Counted from the stretch's first letter, positions 10,291-20,888 are shown. The stretch is 31,557 nucleotides of DNA from Chara braunii (GCA_003427395.1 BFEA01000473.1:374326-405882); one strand, 5' to 3'. Numbers and translations: made by a program. The notes: generated by a model not told the origin, from the letters alone.

Positions 10291-11070
10291 ACAACTTAAG
10301 CAATCAACAACCGGCATGGTGAAGTACCCGAGTCTCAAAGACTCACAGATCTTCCAAGAATCCTCATAACTTTTCACAAACAGACTGCACTTCCTCCCCT
10401 TATACTCTGCCCCATCAGTTGCCCGTGAGCAGGTCGCACGAGTATATCGAGGAGTAGGCAGCTTTACATGTCACACATTCACACATCTTTCACACTAAGC
10501 CAACATTCATAAGGATAAAGCCACGCAAGTGAGAGTGATAGTAATCGTCACAAAAACGAAGCCTCATAGAGTCTCAACTGAATAATATTATGTACACCAT
10601 GATAAAATGTCTTTCTTAAAAACAACACAGGTATCTAGCATTCACGCCCCTTTCTGCTGAGTGACCCGCGTCCCTACACACGAATCCCTCGGAATATACC
10701 CAAACATACACAAAAACTTAAATCACGCAAATGTATCCCAACTGTACACGCCAACATATCACACATCTAGACACAACCACCTAAATCACACAAAAAAGAG
10801 GAAACAATGACTCGTCCAGTACTACAGTCTGCATGTACAGATGGGCAAGCTAGTCGTGGCTACACCTAGATATGCACATATCTAGCTTAGTCTCTATATA
10901 CAAGACATTTTAACCCTACTGACGTATAGGCGAACCAGTCCTCACTCACTCACTGCCCCCTGGTTTCACCTATATGGTCGAGCTATCTACAACCTAAGTC
11001 ACTTTACCCGACCACTATTGCAGAACTCCTCCCCAGATCTAACCCATACAGATACACACCTTAAATTGCA
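10291..11070. other. Intergenic, nothing recognised
   Basis: AC-rich sequence up to the start of the left LTR. No gene, RNA or repeat is supported. It does not align convincingly with 28036-29167, the segment that precedes the equivalent LTR sequence in the right copy. Confidence 0.4.
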
Positions 11071-11164
11071 TGTACAATACCATATGTATACTGATTTCGA
11101 TAATTGCTGAACAAACGGTTCGCAGCTGACGTTGAAGGCTGATCTCTACACCGTCTGATCTCGT

Positions 11165-11310
11165 CAATTACTGTGTTTTCCCTTTACCGTCAGGTCACAT
11201 CAATTGGCGAGTATTCTCTTTGCCGTCAGATATCATCCCTCGCTGAGTAGCCCGCTTTGCCGTTGACAGTGATGGTTGCCCTCTTTGCCATTTGACTTCG
11301 TCTACTGCTG
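11165..11310. repeat. LTR-internal repeats of about 30-36 bp
   Basis: CTTTGCCGT(C/T)-type phrases recur at roughly 30-36 bp spacing, four times here. The right LTR has the same series plus extra related units before it (29045-29140). Confidence 0.55.
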
Positions 11311-12133
11311 TTCATTTCGCTTCGCAGCTTGCGATGATGTCTGCCCCCCCTTTTACATTCGTCAGTGGGATCGATTGCTCGTCAACCGAAAGGAACTTGC
11401 GCCGTGCTGACTGTTTGAACGGGTCCACCTCCTCTCTCTCTCTCTTTTTCCGTATCTCTCTCTCTATCTCTTACGAACTCGCTGAACACAGCTAGCGCGA
11501 CAACTGCTCGTGCACCCAGACGACCTCTCACGAGAGTAGTGGCCCCGAGCGCGCCTCGCGCACCCCCTTTCCGCTCGCCACAGTCAGATCACTCTCCCCT
11601 GCACTAACTCGTCCCTAGCGTCTTGACCCCAGCTGCATTGGGTTGCGATGATGACTGTGTATGCTAAGTTCACCGCCCCGCTCTCACTCTCCGACTGTAC
11701 CATAACCTTCGATGACTGGGTACACCTTGTGCTCCAGGCTGATCTCCCCCTTGCTGGTCTGAGTCAATCACCCCGACCATGCTCAAACTCCACGTTCCCT
11801 AACCGGGCTGTCGGAACATTCAGACGTGCTAGTGCAAACGCCAACTAAGCGTGCTGCTTACGTCTGACACACTCTTCCCCTCCTTGCCTCCAACCCTGGT
11901 GTCTGAGATCAAACCCACGAAACCGCTGCGTATACCTGGCACGCGTCCCCTAACTACCTCCTCTGAACAAGCTGAAAGCCCATCTCGTCAGTGTGGTCTG
12001 AGGACGCCTAGTATCCTCGTCACTCCCGTTAACCAATTTTCACAGTGAGCGGGTCGCGTGCAACTTGTATGCATTCCTCCCCCAACTCTCTTCGTCCGAA
12101 CGTCCCCCGCAACTCACTTGGGTCACTTCACTC

Positions 12134-12718
12134 TCAGTCCGCATTCAATGCTTGGCTCGTTCTCCCATAGCCAGTTGGTGAGGGGCAGCGCAAGCCTCGC
12201 TCGCCCGTTCGCCCTTCGCTCGTTGACTTCGCTAGACACCAACCGCTGCGAACACCTTGTGCGCTGCTCCCCTCTCCGTGCAAACGCATAACCGTCTCAG
12301 CCCAACCTTCCTCCTCATATGCTGCCGAGCACAGTCGTTCACCCCGGGCCACTTCGTCCCTGGCTGCTGCAACCGCCTGGGCGTGGACTCCTCGTACTTG
12401 CTGAGGTGGGTTCACCTTGCACATGTGACTGAGGGCCCCCCTTCCACTCAGTCCTACTCGCGACCTATATATTTGCGTGACAGCCGCAGCTTCCCTCTGC
12501 CTGTCACGCCACGTTGGCTTGGAATAGAAACTGGCCCCGTCTGTCCCAGCGGTACCAGCCATTAGACCCGCAAATAGTGAAAGTTCTGACCTGGGGACTA
12601 GCCTAGATTGTAGCCCATACACCGTTGCATCCGCGCTGTAGCTGCCCCATCCCAGCACGTCCCGATCCACCACTCGAAATTTCCACTCCGTGCGGCCATT
12701 GTGCTTCAAGAAAACCAT
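12134..12718 (-). CDS. Open frame inside the LTR, 194 codons (doubtful)
   Basis: An ATG-started frame on the coding strand of the element lies wholly within the LTR. The right LTR keeps the same start (30829) and about 105 matching codons; then a small indel (CCACC against CCTCC near 30510) shifts the frame and it ends at 30422. Differences between the two copies include many amino-acid changes, so there is no sign of protein-level constraint. There are no known domains; the sequence is Gly/Arg-rich after the first 90 residues. It could be a chance frame in GC-rich LTR DNA. Confidence 0.2.
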   Translation of the reverse strand: MVFLKHNGRTEWKFRVVDRDVLGWGSYSADATVYGLQSRLVPRSELSLFAGLMAGTAGTDGASFYSKPTWRDRQREAAAVTQIYRSRVGLSGRGALSHMCKVNPPQQVRGVHAQAVAAARDEVARGERLCSAAYEEEGWAETVMRLHGEGSSAQGVRSGWCLAKSTSEGRTGERGLRCPSPTGYGRTSQALNAD

Positions 12719-12877
12719 GCCGTGTCAGTTGCTTACCGCGGTTTCCACCGCGGCTGTCCCGGGTCAGTTGTGACTTTACTGCACCTGTTCCAAGCTAGTG
12801 GACCCGAAGGTGTCCTGCCGTCCCTCAGATGTGCCTCTGTACCGTATCAGATAAGCTGAATTGCCATCATACTGTCT

Positions 12878-13345
12878 CGAACGTGAAATAAAGGTCGAGT
12901 CAATGCCGAGCTTGAAGTAAATCACCGTCACGGTGCCGGCCCTGAAATAAACCGTCCCAGTATGAGGTCGCACCTGCCCACACTAGATACCGTATGGCGC
13001 CGCCTTACCTGGGTAACGCCGATCCTGCCCCGGACCTGAAGTAAGCAGCCGTAACGGTGCTGGAGCTTAAATATGCCGCCATGGTAGTGCCGAACTTGAA
13101 ATAAGTCACTGTGTCGACGCAGCACCTGAAGTAAATATCCGTGATGATTGATTGGAAAATAACCCACGGTGATAGTCCCGAACCTGTTATAGAATGCCGC
13201 AACGTTTCCGGACCTGAAAACAAACTGCTGCCAAGGTTCCAAACCTGAAATAGCTGTCGTAGTGGCCCCGGTCCTGAGAATAAATCACCGCAGTTGTCCC
13301 AAACCTGAAAATAAGTCACCGTAGTGAAACAGCTATCACCGGGCC
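12878..13345. repeat. About 30-bp minisatellite in the 3' LTR
   Basis: Units of the form CGAACCTGAAATAAGTCACC, followed by a G-rich half, recur about a dozen times with 28-31 bp spacing and heavy divergence; a unique ~70-bp stretch interrupts the array near 12960-13025. The frames reading Tyr-Phe-x-Val/Ser-Gly-Pro repeats across it come from the repeat. Confidence 0.8.
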
Positions 13346-13701
13346 CATACTGAACCTGAAGCACGTCAAACACCGTAGGACGTAGCCACTCCGTAACAAC
13401 CCTCGTATCCGTACCGAACCAAACACCATACTGTCGACCCAAGGTAGCACCACCCCATGCTGTCTATGCGACTCCTGCTCTCAGAACATCCCAACTGCGG
13501 TAATGTTAGTAATCAAGCAAACCAGGGAAAGCGACTCAGGGAACCTCGACCATCGGCAGTAGTGAAAACTGTTAGAATCCGGGGAACATGATCAATCCGG
13601 GGTCAGAGCTGATGGCGGATAATCGAGGCAAAATTAGGCCAATCTCCCAATAGTCATGAGTTCCCGTCCCTTTCATCGTTTTTAATCATCCTTCCTTTTC
13701 C

Positions 13702-14010
13702 TTAATTCTATTGTCGAAAATAGTAAATTAACCGTAAGTTCCCCAAAATTAAATTCCGAAAAAGTTTAAATAAATGGCCGAATTCCTTTTGTTTCTTTTC
13801 TCTTTTACCTTTTTTAATATTTTTCTATGTTCTTAATTCCATTGCCGGAAACATAAAATAACAAGGGTATTCCCCCTAGAATTAAATGCCGTGAAAAATA
13901 AAGAAATTAAGGGATATTATGTTTTTCCCTTCTCCCCTACTGATCTTAATCCCTTTTCCCCATCTTTAATTATGGTACTAAAATAGACAAAAATTTGAGG
14001 CCTCATTTCG
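13702..14010. repeat. Tandem repeat of about 132 bp, 2.3 copies
   Basis: Sequence starting TTAATTCTATTG at 13702 recurs at 13833 (TTAATTCCATTG) and, shorter, at 13966 (TTAATTATGG). Spacings are 131 and 133. Shared downstream phrases include AAATTAAAT(T/G)CCG. Each unit ends in a T/C-rich tract, so one of these may be the polypurine tract of the minus-strand element. Confidence 0.7.
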
Positions 14011-14375
14011 GCCCCGGTCGTATGCTGTAAAAACGTTGCGGCAAGGTCAGTTCCCGCGATGCCTCTCCGCGACAGGCCAATCCGGGTCTAACCCTCTAAA
14101 CGACCGGAAATGACGGTCCCTAGATGCGCCGAGTGGGGCCACCCATCTCGCCATCTTTGAGGGTTACTTGTAAGGTTCAGTGCACCCCAAATCAGGGGTG
14201 CCCCGAGCTCCCCTAATTTCTGTTGCCTGGTCATACCAGAGTACCGTCAAATCACGGACTTGTCCCTGAGCCTAAGCCCCAAAGCCTCAAATTTCAGGCG
14301 GTGCACTGCTTGTGGCCGCATGACAGTTAGCCCGGACCACTTCTCGACGCCCCTGTCAAGCTCTATCCACTTACG
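14011..14375. other. 3' untranslated part of the element
   Basis: No open frame. It contains a perfect 7-bp-arm hairpin at 14182-14201 and lies between the integrase tail and the repeats near the 3' LTR. Confidence 0.4.
14182..14201. other. Hairpin GCACCCC/GGGGTGC
   Basis: Arms at 14182-14188 and 14195-14201 are exact complements around the loop AAATCA. It may be a structured 3' UTR element of the retrotransposon transcript or chance. Confidence 0.35.
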
Positions 14376-14666
14376 TTAAACGAAGCGGACGAGCTTCAGG
14401 GTGATTGCCCGTAAAGGTCGCCCACGTCGGCGATTAATTGTCTTATGCTTCAGTTTGTTATGAGTCCTGGGACTAAGAAGACGCTTCTTGACTCCCCTTT
14501 TTCTTCGAAAATTTGGCCTGGATAGGATTCTCTTTCTCTTCTGACGTCGGCCCGTGATAGGTGTCGTCTCGTCAGCTCGTCTAAGACGTACTCTCCGTCT
14601 GGCTCTCCTGAGCACGAATAACCATTCCTTCCTCTTTCCCATCGCCAACCCTTTGACCTTTCTTTT
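14376..14666 (-). pseudogene. Basic C-terminal tail after integrase
   Basis: After a TAG at 14667-14669 the integrase frame stays open to 14376 and encodes a very Lys/Arg-rich tail of about 95 residues. A second frame over 14450-14728 gives a more balanced, acidic/basic mix and may be the true continuation after a frameshift. No chromodomain or zinc finger is visible in either. The tail could be a nuclear-localisation or RNA-binding extension, or purine-rich non-coding DNA. Confidence 0.3.
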
Positions 14667-15506
14667 CTAGACTCTTTTTCTCTTCTTGGAACTTTCCCCC
14701 GCCTCGAATCGTCTCGAGTGGGCTCCATCCTCCATTTTGGCCTTTCCTTTCCCTTTCGGGTCTGTCAGCGATAAGGTGGGTGCTGGTCTGGGTCTAAACA
14801 GTTTTAACCTAGCACCTGCCGCTGGGTCCTTCCACTTGGATCCGTCTAATTCTGCTATCATATGGGCACCCTAGTCAAGCGCCTCAACTACTCTGTAAGG
14901 TCTCATCCATCTGTTGGCGAGTTTTCCGGTCCAGGTCCTTTCCAGTGCTGCGTCGTAGAGAAGGACCATATCTCCTACGCTCACCCTCTCTTTCCTGATT
15001 CGCACGCCCTTGTCCCATCTCTCTTTACCTTTGTCCCTCTCCACTGCCAGACGATCTGCCGGTGTCATAAGATTGTCTTCCAATCCGTAGGCTATCTGTC
15101 TTGTCCGGGCAGCTATGAGTTCCTCTCTGGACATCTTCTCCGCCCAGTCGACGGTTGTCCAGCTGTCGACGTGAAACTTTATGGGGAGCGGACAATGCCG
15201 CCCGAACCACAAGGTGTATGGTGGGTATCCAGTGCTAGCCCGGACCGTGACGTTGTCCGCCCATATTGCGTATCAAAAATATCGTGGCCAATCACTGTCC
15301 TTACCTTTGCACCACTTGGATAGTGACGCTATTAGAGTTTGGTGTCCTCTTTCTACTGGAGAGTTCGACTGTGGGTGGTAGGCGGTGGCTATCGAAACTC
15401 TCGCCCCAGCTCTCTTGAACACACTCTGAACCTCGTCAGCTAGAAATTATGCCCCTTCATCCATCACTATCTTGCTGACACATCCATACCTAGATAAGTA
15501 CTCTAG
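14667..15506 (-). pseudogene. Integrase, catalytic half and C-terminal domain
   Basis: Integrase inserts the reverse-transcribed DNA into host chromatin. This frame carries the second catalytic Asp (in MDEGA, 15461) and the catalytic Glu (in PVERGH), with 35 residues between them as expected for the DD35E fold. The conserved region FLADEV...YHPQSNSPVERGH lies around it. A GPY/F-like C-terminal module (MRPYRVVEAL) precedes a Pro- and Lys-rich end. In-frame stops are TAA at 15447, TGA at 15273 and TAG at 14871, with a TAG at 14667 ending the called part. The first half of the protein is in a different frame (15490-15861), so a frameshift lies near 15505. Confidence 0.85.
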
Positions 15507-15861
15507 GACGAAAATTCTTCACTTCCCTAGCCGACTTACTCCTGATAGGTCTACCATTCACGAATCCAGTGAAGTCATCTCGTATGTTCACAACATAGTT
15601 CATATTGCCCACTCCTTTTGGCATCTTCACCAGATCAATGTGTACCTTCTCTCCTGGCCTGGTCGGATAGGATGGATGAAGTGACTCTTTGTATTTAACA
15701 AGGGCTCTCTTCTGGCACTCCTCGCAGGTTATACAGTATCTCTCGACGTCCTTATATTGTCTCTCCCACCAGTACAGTCTGCGTATCTTTTCGTAGGTTC
15801 CTTTGACTCCTCTTTGTCCTCACACTACCCCGTCGTGAAGCTCCGCAACTATTGGGGTCCG
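15490..15861 (-). pseudogene. Integrase, zinc-binding N-terminus and first catalytic Asp
   Basis: This frame encodes the HHCC-type N-terminal zinc domain: ELHDG, then GQRG where GHRG is usual (second His replaced by Gln), then YCITCEEC with both Cys pairs. The first catalytic Asp is in VHIDLV, and IRDDFTG follows. A TGA at 15820-15822 interrupts the zinc domain. The frame ends at a TAG at 15490 where the reading frame should switch to the catalytic half. It sits one frame away from the RNase H frame upstream, so another frameshift lies between about 15870 and 15936. Confidence 0.82.
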
Positions 15862-15935
15862 TCAGGCTAAAGTACAGTCTGTCTCTCTCCAGGATCACAG
15901 ACTACTCGTAGGGGCATCCCCGATCCGACTGGTCT

Positions 15936-17156
15936 TCAGAATAGATGGCCCGCTCTAAGGCAGTACTGGGCCGCTTGTCTCCGGATATCTGAATCTTGAC
16001 TCTCCTCTCCTGACAAATGTAGCCCGATCGTTCGGTATTTGCCCTCGTAAAGGTTAACCAGAAATCGATCGGCACGTCTCGGCTCCGCCATTGTCAGGGC
16101 TCCAGCTACTATTGGGCGCTCGGCCTCAAGAGGGATCCGTGAAAGCCCATCCGCCACGGCATTTTTAGTACCCAATATTCTCTCAACTGTGTAATCATAG
16201 AGTCGAATCCGTATTAACCATTGTGCGATGGTCGGGTCCGTCAGGCTAAAGTCCTTCTGGAGGACAGAGGCAACCGTCGTGGGATCTACTCTTAAGATGA
16301 ACTGCCGTCCGTAGATATAGTGTCTGAACGTGTCTAGACACCGCAGAACAGCTAACATTTCCTTCTTGAATTGACTGTAGTTACGCTCAGCCGTATTAAG
16401 TGTCATACTCTCAAATCTTAACGGTCTTTCCTTCCCTTCAGCGTCCTTCTGAGACAGCAGCCCACCAACTGAACAAGGTCCAGCATCCGTGGATACTATG
16501 AAGGGTCTTCCGGCCTCATCATCAAAGAATGGCACGCCCAGTACGCGCCCTCCCTCCTTAAATTCATCTTTAAGCTCTTGCATAGGGAGTTCCTGAGAAG
16601 AATCCGAGTAGAAGTTCTCAGTCTTCCGAAGGAGTATCTTCAATGGCTCAGCCTTGTCCACATAGTTGCGTATGAAAATCCGCCAGTAACCGACCACTCC
16701 CAGAAATTGACGGACCTCGGTAGCGCTATGCAACGACGACGGCCAATTTAGGAGTTTGTCTAACTTTGCTGGATCTGCTCGGCGTCCTCTTGAGTCGCAG
16801 ATAAAGCCTAAGATCTTAATAGTCGAGACGGCCCACCGGCTCTTTGTTCCGGTGACCGTCAAATTTGCATCGTCCAGCTGCTCAAGTATCGCGCAAACAT
16901 CGGTTAGGTGCTGCTCGACGAATCTTCCAAGCTCTGGCACGACCTCTGTCTCATCTTTCTTTATTGGTCCTTTTATAGGAAAGTCATCCAAAAAAACTTC
17001 AACCTTGTCAGGAATAAAGTCCCTGAGGACGACCACCATGGCTCTCTGAAAAACGACTACCCCATTAGTCCATCCCATAGGGACGAACATCATCTGTATC
17101 AGTCCCAATGGTGTGTGCATAGCCGTGAGGTGCCTGTCCCCGGGATCAAGCGGTAC
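15936..17156 (-). pseudogene. Reverse transcriptase palm/thumb and RNase H
   Basis: The largest open frame in the window (394 codons). It begins just after a TAG (17157) that replaces the conserved Gln expected in the SGYxQ motif. The polymerase box FLDD (codons 43-46, Asp pair at 16988-16983) follows VPMGWTN and FQRAM. Next come the thumb/connection (LGFICDSRGR, VRQFLGVVGYWR) and RNase H with its acidic set: Asp in STDAG, Glu in KKEMLAVL, Asp in RVDPT and Asp in VADGLSR. RT copies element RNA into DNA and RNase H degrades the RNA strand. The frame ends at a TGA (15936) before integrase. The palm is otherwise well preserved, so loss of function is by stops rather than active-site change. Confidence 0.93.
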
Positions 17157-17790
17157 CTACTCATAGCCTGAGAACAGATCACAGACCGAATAAATCGACC
17201 TGCCCGCGTCGCCTTCAACCAGTAAATCGGCGTGAGGCATGGAGCGTACGTCTCGAATCGTCACCGCGTTGACCTTCTGAAGGTCTTGGATCCACCTGAT
17301 CTTGCCATTTGGCTTTCGTAGGAAGAACCATCGATTAGCATAAGCGCTGTCAGATGACTCTGCAACATGAGAAACCAAATTTTCTTTAAGGAAAGCGATA
17401 ACCTCTTCCTTCTCCTTCTGGGCATATTTCCATCCTGCGTCATTCCATGGAACATGTGGAATCGTATAAATTCTTGCTGGCTTAGCGTATCGAGGGTCAA
17501 CCTTACCTCGCTCTGCGTCGCTGAAAACTATAGCCTTATCGCACGTCCTTAGGATTTCTATCACACGTTCCCGCTCCTGTGGGGTCAGGTTTCCATCTCC
17601 GATGTCCATCCCGGCTATCCTCTCTTCCGTTAGGCGTTGCAGCTCCTTTTTCTTTCTTTCTTTGATTTCTTTTGCGATCTCTTCTCCCAATATCCCTTCC
17701 AGTACAGATCGCTCGTGGCCCACCGCCGCTGGCTTAACTTTTTGAGCTACTCGCTTGTGTCGCTTGGGTAGCCCCCCATAGGGGGCCGTG
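17157..17790 (-). pseudogene. Reverse transcriptase N-terminal half
   Basis: Same frame as the palm segment and separated from it only by the TAG at 17157-17159. It carries RWIQDLQKVNAVTIRD (the fingers motif preceding the palm) and VCDLFSGYE with the first catalytic Asp. Upstream is a Lys/Glu-rich helical stretch and HVPWNDAGWKYAQ. The frame stays open upstream to about 17790 through a Lys/Arg-rich linker (GGLPKRHKRVAQK). A frameshift separates it from protease, which is in another frame. Confidence 0.88.
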
Positions 17791-17865
17791 CCCTTAAAAA
17801 AGACACTGATACCACGCCACCAAATTCCTCATCTGCCTCCTTTGGATACGAGTTGCCATCCACAA

Positions 17866-18744
17866 TCAGCCGACTCCTAAATCTTCTTCTGCGAACAGTG
17901 GTCCATACTTCTTCTCGCGAAATCGCACCGCGCGGCCGGAGATAGGTAACGACTTAATCTGATCACCGGGTCCCGCACCCACAGCAAGAGCTGCTCTGTT
18001 CCTCGGGTCTCGAGGTTCCACCGTCTCAATCATAACCCGCGTCCCATCTAACTTCTTAATGGATAATGTCTGGCTCCCGTCCGGTCGCTCTATCGTCACC
18101 GCATGCACGTGGCTCAACCACATCCGTCACAAGAGCAGGTCAGAGCTGCAGTTCTTGACTGCAAAGACAGGCAGGGTCACTCGTACCCCTTGGACCTCTA
18201 TGGCTGCCTTGTGACAAACCCCGGTGGTCTGTTGCTTTCTCCCATCAGCCGTCTCTATCTCAAATAGGTATGACCTATCGAGGCCCAGTCCAACTTGCAC
18301 TGCCAGATCCTCGTCTATAATGACAGCCTCACTGCCGTTATCGATCACCACATCTAGAACCGCTCCGTCGTTTAGGATCGCCTCCACGGTCCCACTACCA
18401 AGTATGTAAAACTTGTCTGGAGGCACACCTTCCATCCCATCAAGAAGGACTGTCGCCATGCGATCTGCTCTAGCAGTCACCTCCGATACTGCTACAGTAG
18501 GAGCATCCACCTTAGGGGTCATCTGAACCTCCTCTGATAGAGGTATGAGAGTCTTCCGCGTGATCATCTGTAACTCGTCGCGAGCCGGCTTGGATGCTGC
18601 GAGATACTCTAGAATAGAGCATTGCATGGGCTGCCAAAGGGCCCGTCTCAGTGGCTCGACCGTGTCAATCTCGTCCAGCGAACTCTTCATCAAGAACTTC
18701 TTCACTCCCTGCTTTCGCGGTGAAAGAATAACCTCCTCTCCTTC
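17866..18744 (-). pseudogene. Retroviral-type aspartic protease with linkers
   Basis: The protease processes Gag-Pol. The active-site loop reads VVIDNGSEAVIID at about 18350-18315: the D-N-G triad replaces the usual DTG or DSG. The second hallmark, a hydrophobic LLL followed by a position normally Gly, is hit by a TGA at 18124-18126 directly before RMWL. The N-terminal ~90 residues are a linker from Gag (EIDTVEPLRRALWQ). The C-terminal part after the TGA runs to 17866 and ends before the RT linker in a different frame. A TGA at 18745 separates it from Gag in the same frame. Confidence 0.75.
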
Positions 18745-19150
18745 GATTCACTGTCCGTCCTTCTCCGCCATCACGTAATCCGTGTCAGTCTTTCTCGATA
18801 TAGACCCTCTTGCCGACTTGGTAGCTGCCACCCTTATGGGTGTGGTCGCCATATCTCCTTCGAAAGTTATCTTGATGCTCTGGCTCCTAACCGGCTCCTT
18901 TCCTTTACTCGGCCTTACTCTCCTCGCTTCCACATTCTCCTTCATCGAAGGGAACATTGATACGTCTCCCACATCATCTGCCCACTTGACGTACTTGCGG
19001 TCATCAAGCACGACAAGTCCCTCATCTATTGCTCGCTTGAGATCCGGGCAGTCTCTCTTGATAGACGCAAGAGTTCCTGGGAGTGAATGGCCTGTCGTCT
19101 ACGCTCCTAGAGATCGAACCCCTGGCCGCTCTGGGGTCAAGGGACTTCGG
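18745..19150 (-). pseudogene. Gag C-terminal segment
   Basis: The frame shared with protease encodes RDCPDLKRAIDEGLVVLDD and then YVKWADDVGDVSMFPSMKEN. A Cys followed by PDLKRA is what usually remains at the end of a CCHC zinc knuckle, but I cannot see the preceding Cys-Cys-His in any one frame, so the knuckle is degraded or lies across a frameshift near 19100. The segment ends at the TGA at 18745-18747. Confidence 0.6.
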
Positions 19151-19993
19151 ATACGGATCAGATGACGCGCCATATCCCCCTCTCTCATTCTGGTCGTGCA
19201 AATCATTGTGGCGGTCTCCTCTAGATCCTCCTTGCTCATATCGTCCTCGTGAATCATTCCGGCGGTCTCCAGAGTCGTATCGCCCGCGTGACTCATCGCA
19301 TTGATCTCCTCGGTTGTACCACCCCCACGAATCGTCGCGTTGTTCTCTCTCGTTTCCCCCATGGTCATACCGTCCGCGCGAGCCATCTCGTCGCTCTCCG
19401 TCCCGATCTCCTCTCTCATATCTGCCACCCCTGTATCCATCTCGATCCGACCTCTCATATCTGTCGTCCCTATATCCATCTCGGTCCGATCTCTCATATC
19501 TGCCATCCCTGTATCCGTCTCGCCGGCCCTGATCTGACTCTCACTGGCCTCGAGAGTCGCCTCTACCCCCATTAGCCTCATAGCGAGGGCTACGCGAGTA
19601 ATCATCCAGTCTCTTAGCCCTTCGGTCCCGGTCTATCTCATCATCCCTACGTCGCCATGTCTCATCGTCTCTCTCCCTTTCCCTCGCACGATAATCAATC
19701 AGTGTTCGAGGATTTCTATCCTCGACACTCCTCCAGGAATCGGTGTTCCTCCGATCCCAGCGAAGTGAATAAGGTCCTCCGGGTTTGTCCCGGTAAGTCG
19801 TGGCTCCTGTGGTGGTCACAATCTCTGTAACCTGTCTTGTCAATCCCTTTACCATGTCCCTTATCTCCTTCACTTCTTCGGCCACGACTTCATTCTTCTC
19901 CGACCAGGGATAGTCCTTGAAGTCAGGACACCTAGCAGTGACATACTCCTTATAGAGAGAGAAGTCACGTCTCCTCATTCCCCTGCATACCAA
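19150..19993 (-). pseudogene. Gag RG/RD-rich tail
   Basis: In the frame continuing from the capsid domain this encodes an Arg/Asp/Gly/Tyr-rich tail. It includes three 13-residue units of the form RYERSDRDGYRDD, encoded by 39-bp DNA repeats starting at 19413, 19452 and 19491 on the plus strand. Such tails bind RNA. The N-terminal 100 residues are helical (EEVKEIRDMVKGLTRQ). A TGA at about 19541 interrupts the frame. A different frame over 19099-19605 that reads Met/Thr-rich peptides is a shadow of this one. Confidence 0.65.
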
Positions 19994-20041
19994 GTCCTTG
20001 TAGTCGTCTGCCTCTGCCTTTATCGCGAGCTTTAGGACTTG

Positions 20042-20653
20042 AGGGAAATCAAGTTAGTCGCGCGGGAGATCTATAAGTATACTCTTTTGTCTACCTTTGG
20101 ACAGGTGTCCAATGAAGATAGTACAACGCTCGACCTCTGAGATCTTTCCCTTCTTCATCAGCACGTCAAAGATTTTATGAAAACGCATCCCAAATGCCCG
20201 TACACTCTCATCTTCAATTTGAGTCATAGTCTCAAGGTCCTTGATGGAGTACTTGTTATCCTCTAATTTATAAAGCTCAATGAGGTTCTTCTTATACGTA
20301 GTCCATTTCCCATCCTTCGGTCGGGTTTCCTTAACTTCCATGCCGAGACTTGGATCCACATTAAATAAGAAGTTCTCTATAATCTCTTCCTCCGACCACT
20401 GACTCCGGCTAGCATGAAGCTCCCACTTCTCCAGATATTTTGTGATACCATAGCCCCTGAAAGTAGGAGACTCCGAGGTCTTGTGCGTAATAATATAGCG
20501 ATCCTTGGTCTCGTAAGGGAGCGGATGTGACTCCCCCGTTTGGGGGTCGAAGACACGCCGGGGCGGTGCTCTATCCCTGTCTCTGTCCCTCCAATAGGAA
20601 TCTCGTGAACTCTCTCTCAAGTCGTCCCCGCGCGTATCCGCCCTGGTTTCCCA
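20042..20653 (-). pseudogene. Gag capsid domain
   Basis: This matches the retrotransposon Gag capsid pattern: PTFRGYGITKYLEKWELHA, then WSEEEIIENFLF, W..YKKNLIELYK and YSIKDL, with a helical C-terminal half. It builds the virus-like particle around element RNA. A TAA at 20054 (after DLPRD) interrupts the frame, which resumes with LDFPQVLKLAIKAEADDYK into the RG-rich tail. The N-terminal stretch is charged and Asp/Arg-rich (SYWRDRDRDRAPP). The most upstream part shows two copies of a DF(E/K)DW motif in different frames, so a small frameshift lies near 20665. Confidence 0.8.
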
Positions 20654-20657
20654 GTCT

Positions 20658-20888
20658 TTAAAGTCGTGTCGTCGCTTCTCTTCGAGCGCTCGAGGTCCCA
20701 GTCTTCAAAGTCCTCTCCGGCTCTGTCACGACCGGCTCGCCCATTACGTCGGGTTCTCCGTCATTGGTTTGGTCCACCCATTTCAGCGGTGCTCCTTGCC
20801 TAATTCGTTCCTTCAGATCCCTCAGTGCTCGGTCGGGCGATGTCCTATACTTCTCACCCGCTTCGCCCGTGGTCGGTTGTGGCCCCAT
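20658..20888 (-). pseudogene. Gag N-terminus
   Basis: A true ATG lies at 20888; the frame is open upstream but only through non-ATG codons. The N-terminal peptide includes KYRTSPDRALRDLKERIRQG, an amphipathic helix, then an acidic stretch. It ends at a TAA at 20658 in a frame different from the capsid domain, so a frameshift of the Gag reading frame lies at 20660-20745. I take this as the start of Gag because the non-coding 25-bp repeat lies just upstream. Confidence 0.55.

Larger units (their letters stand above)
11071..13656 (-). mobile_element. 3' LTR (left copy), truncated at its U5 end
   Basis: Sequence from TGTACAATACC at 11071 to at least 13442 matches 29168-31557 closely. A roughly 190-bp hand comparison at the right end (13250-13442) gave six differences, mostly C/T or G/A; the first 120 bp differ more, at about 10%. 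The inner boundary is not defined because the right copy leaves the window. A CA at 13655-13656 followed by a pyrimidine-rich TTCCCGTCCCTTTC (a purine tract on the coding strand) is my best guess. About 1.1 kb present in the right LTR (28036-29167) is missing here. Confidence 0.85.

Noticed and set aside
12928-13442. Minus-strand frames with Tyr-Phe-x-Val/Ser-Gly-Pro repeats
   Set aside because: Direct translation of the 30-bp LTR minisatellite; the same appears in the right LTR with the same repeats.
16756-17552. Plus-strand frames of 61-97 codons
   Set aside because: Antisense shadows of the reverse transcriptase, which has unambiguous motifs on the minus strand.
17803-17815. TGGTATCAGTG on the minus strand, resembling an iMet primer-binding site
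   Set aside because: Lies inside pol between protease and RT, with only nine matching bases and no LTR beside it.
19099-19605. 168-codon Met/Thr-rich minus-strand frame
   Set aside because: Out-of-frame shadow of the RG/RD-rich Gag tail; the Gag frame continues from the capsid domain and makes a coherent repeat.
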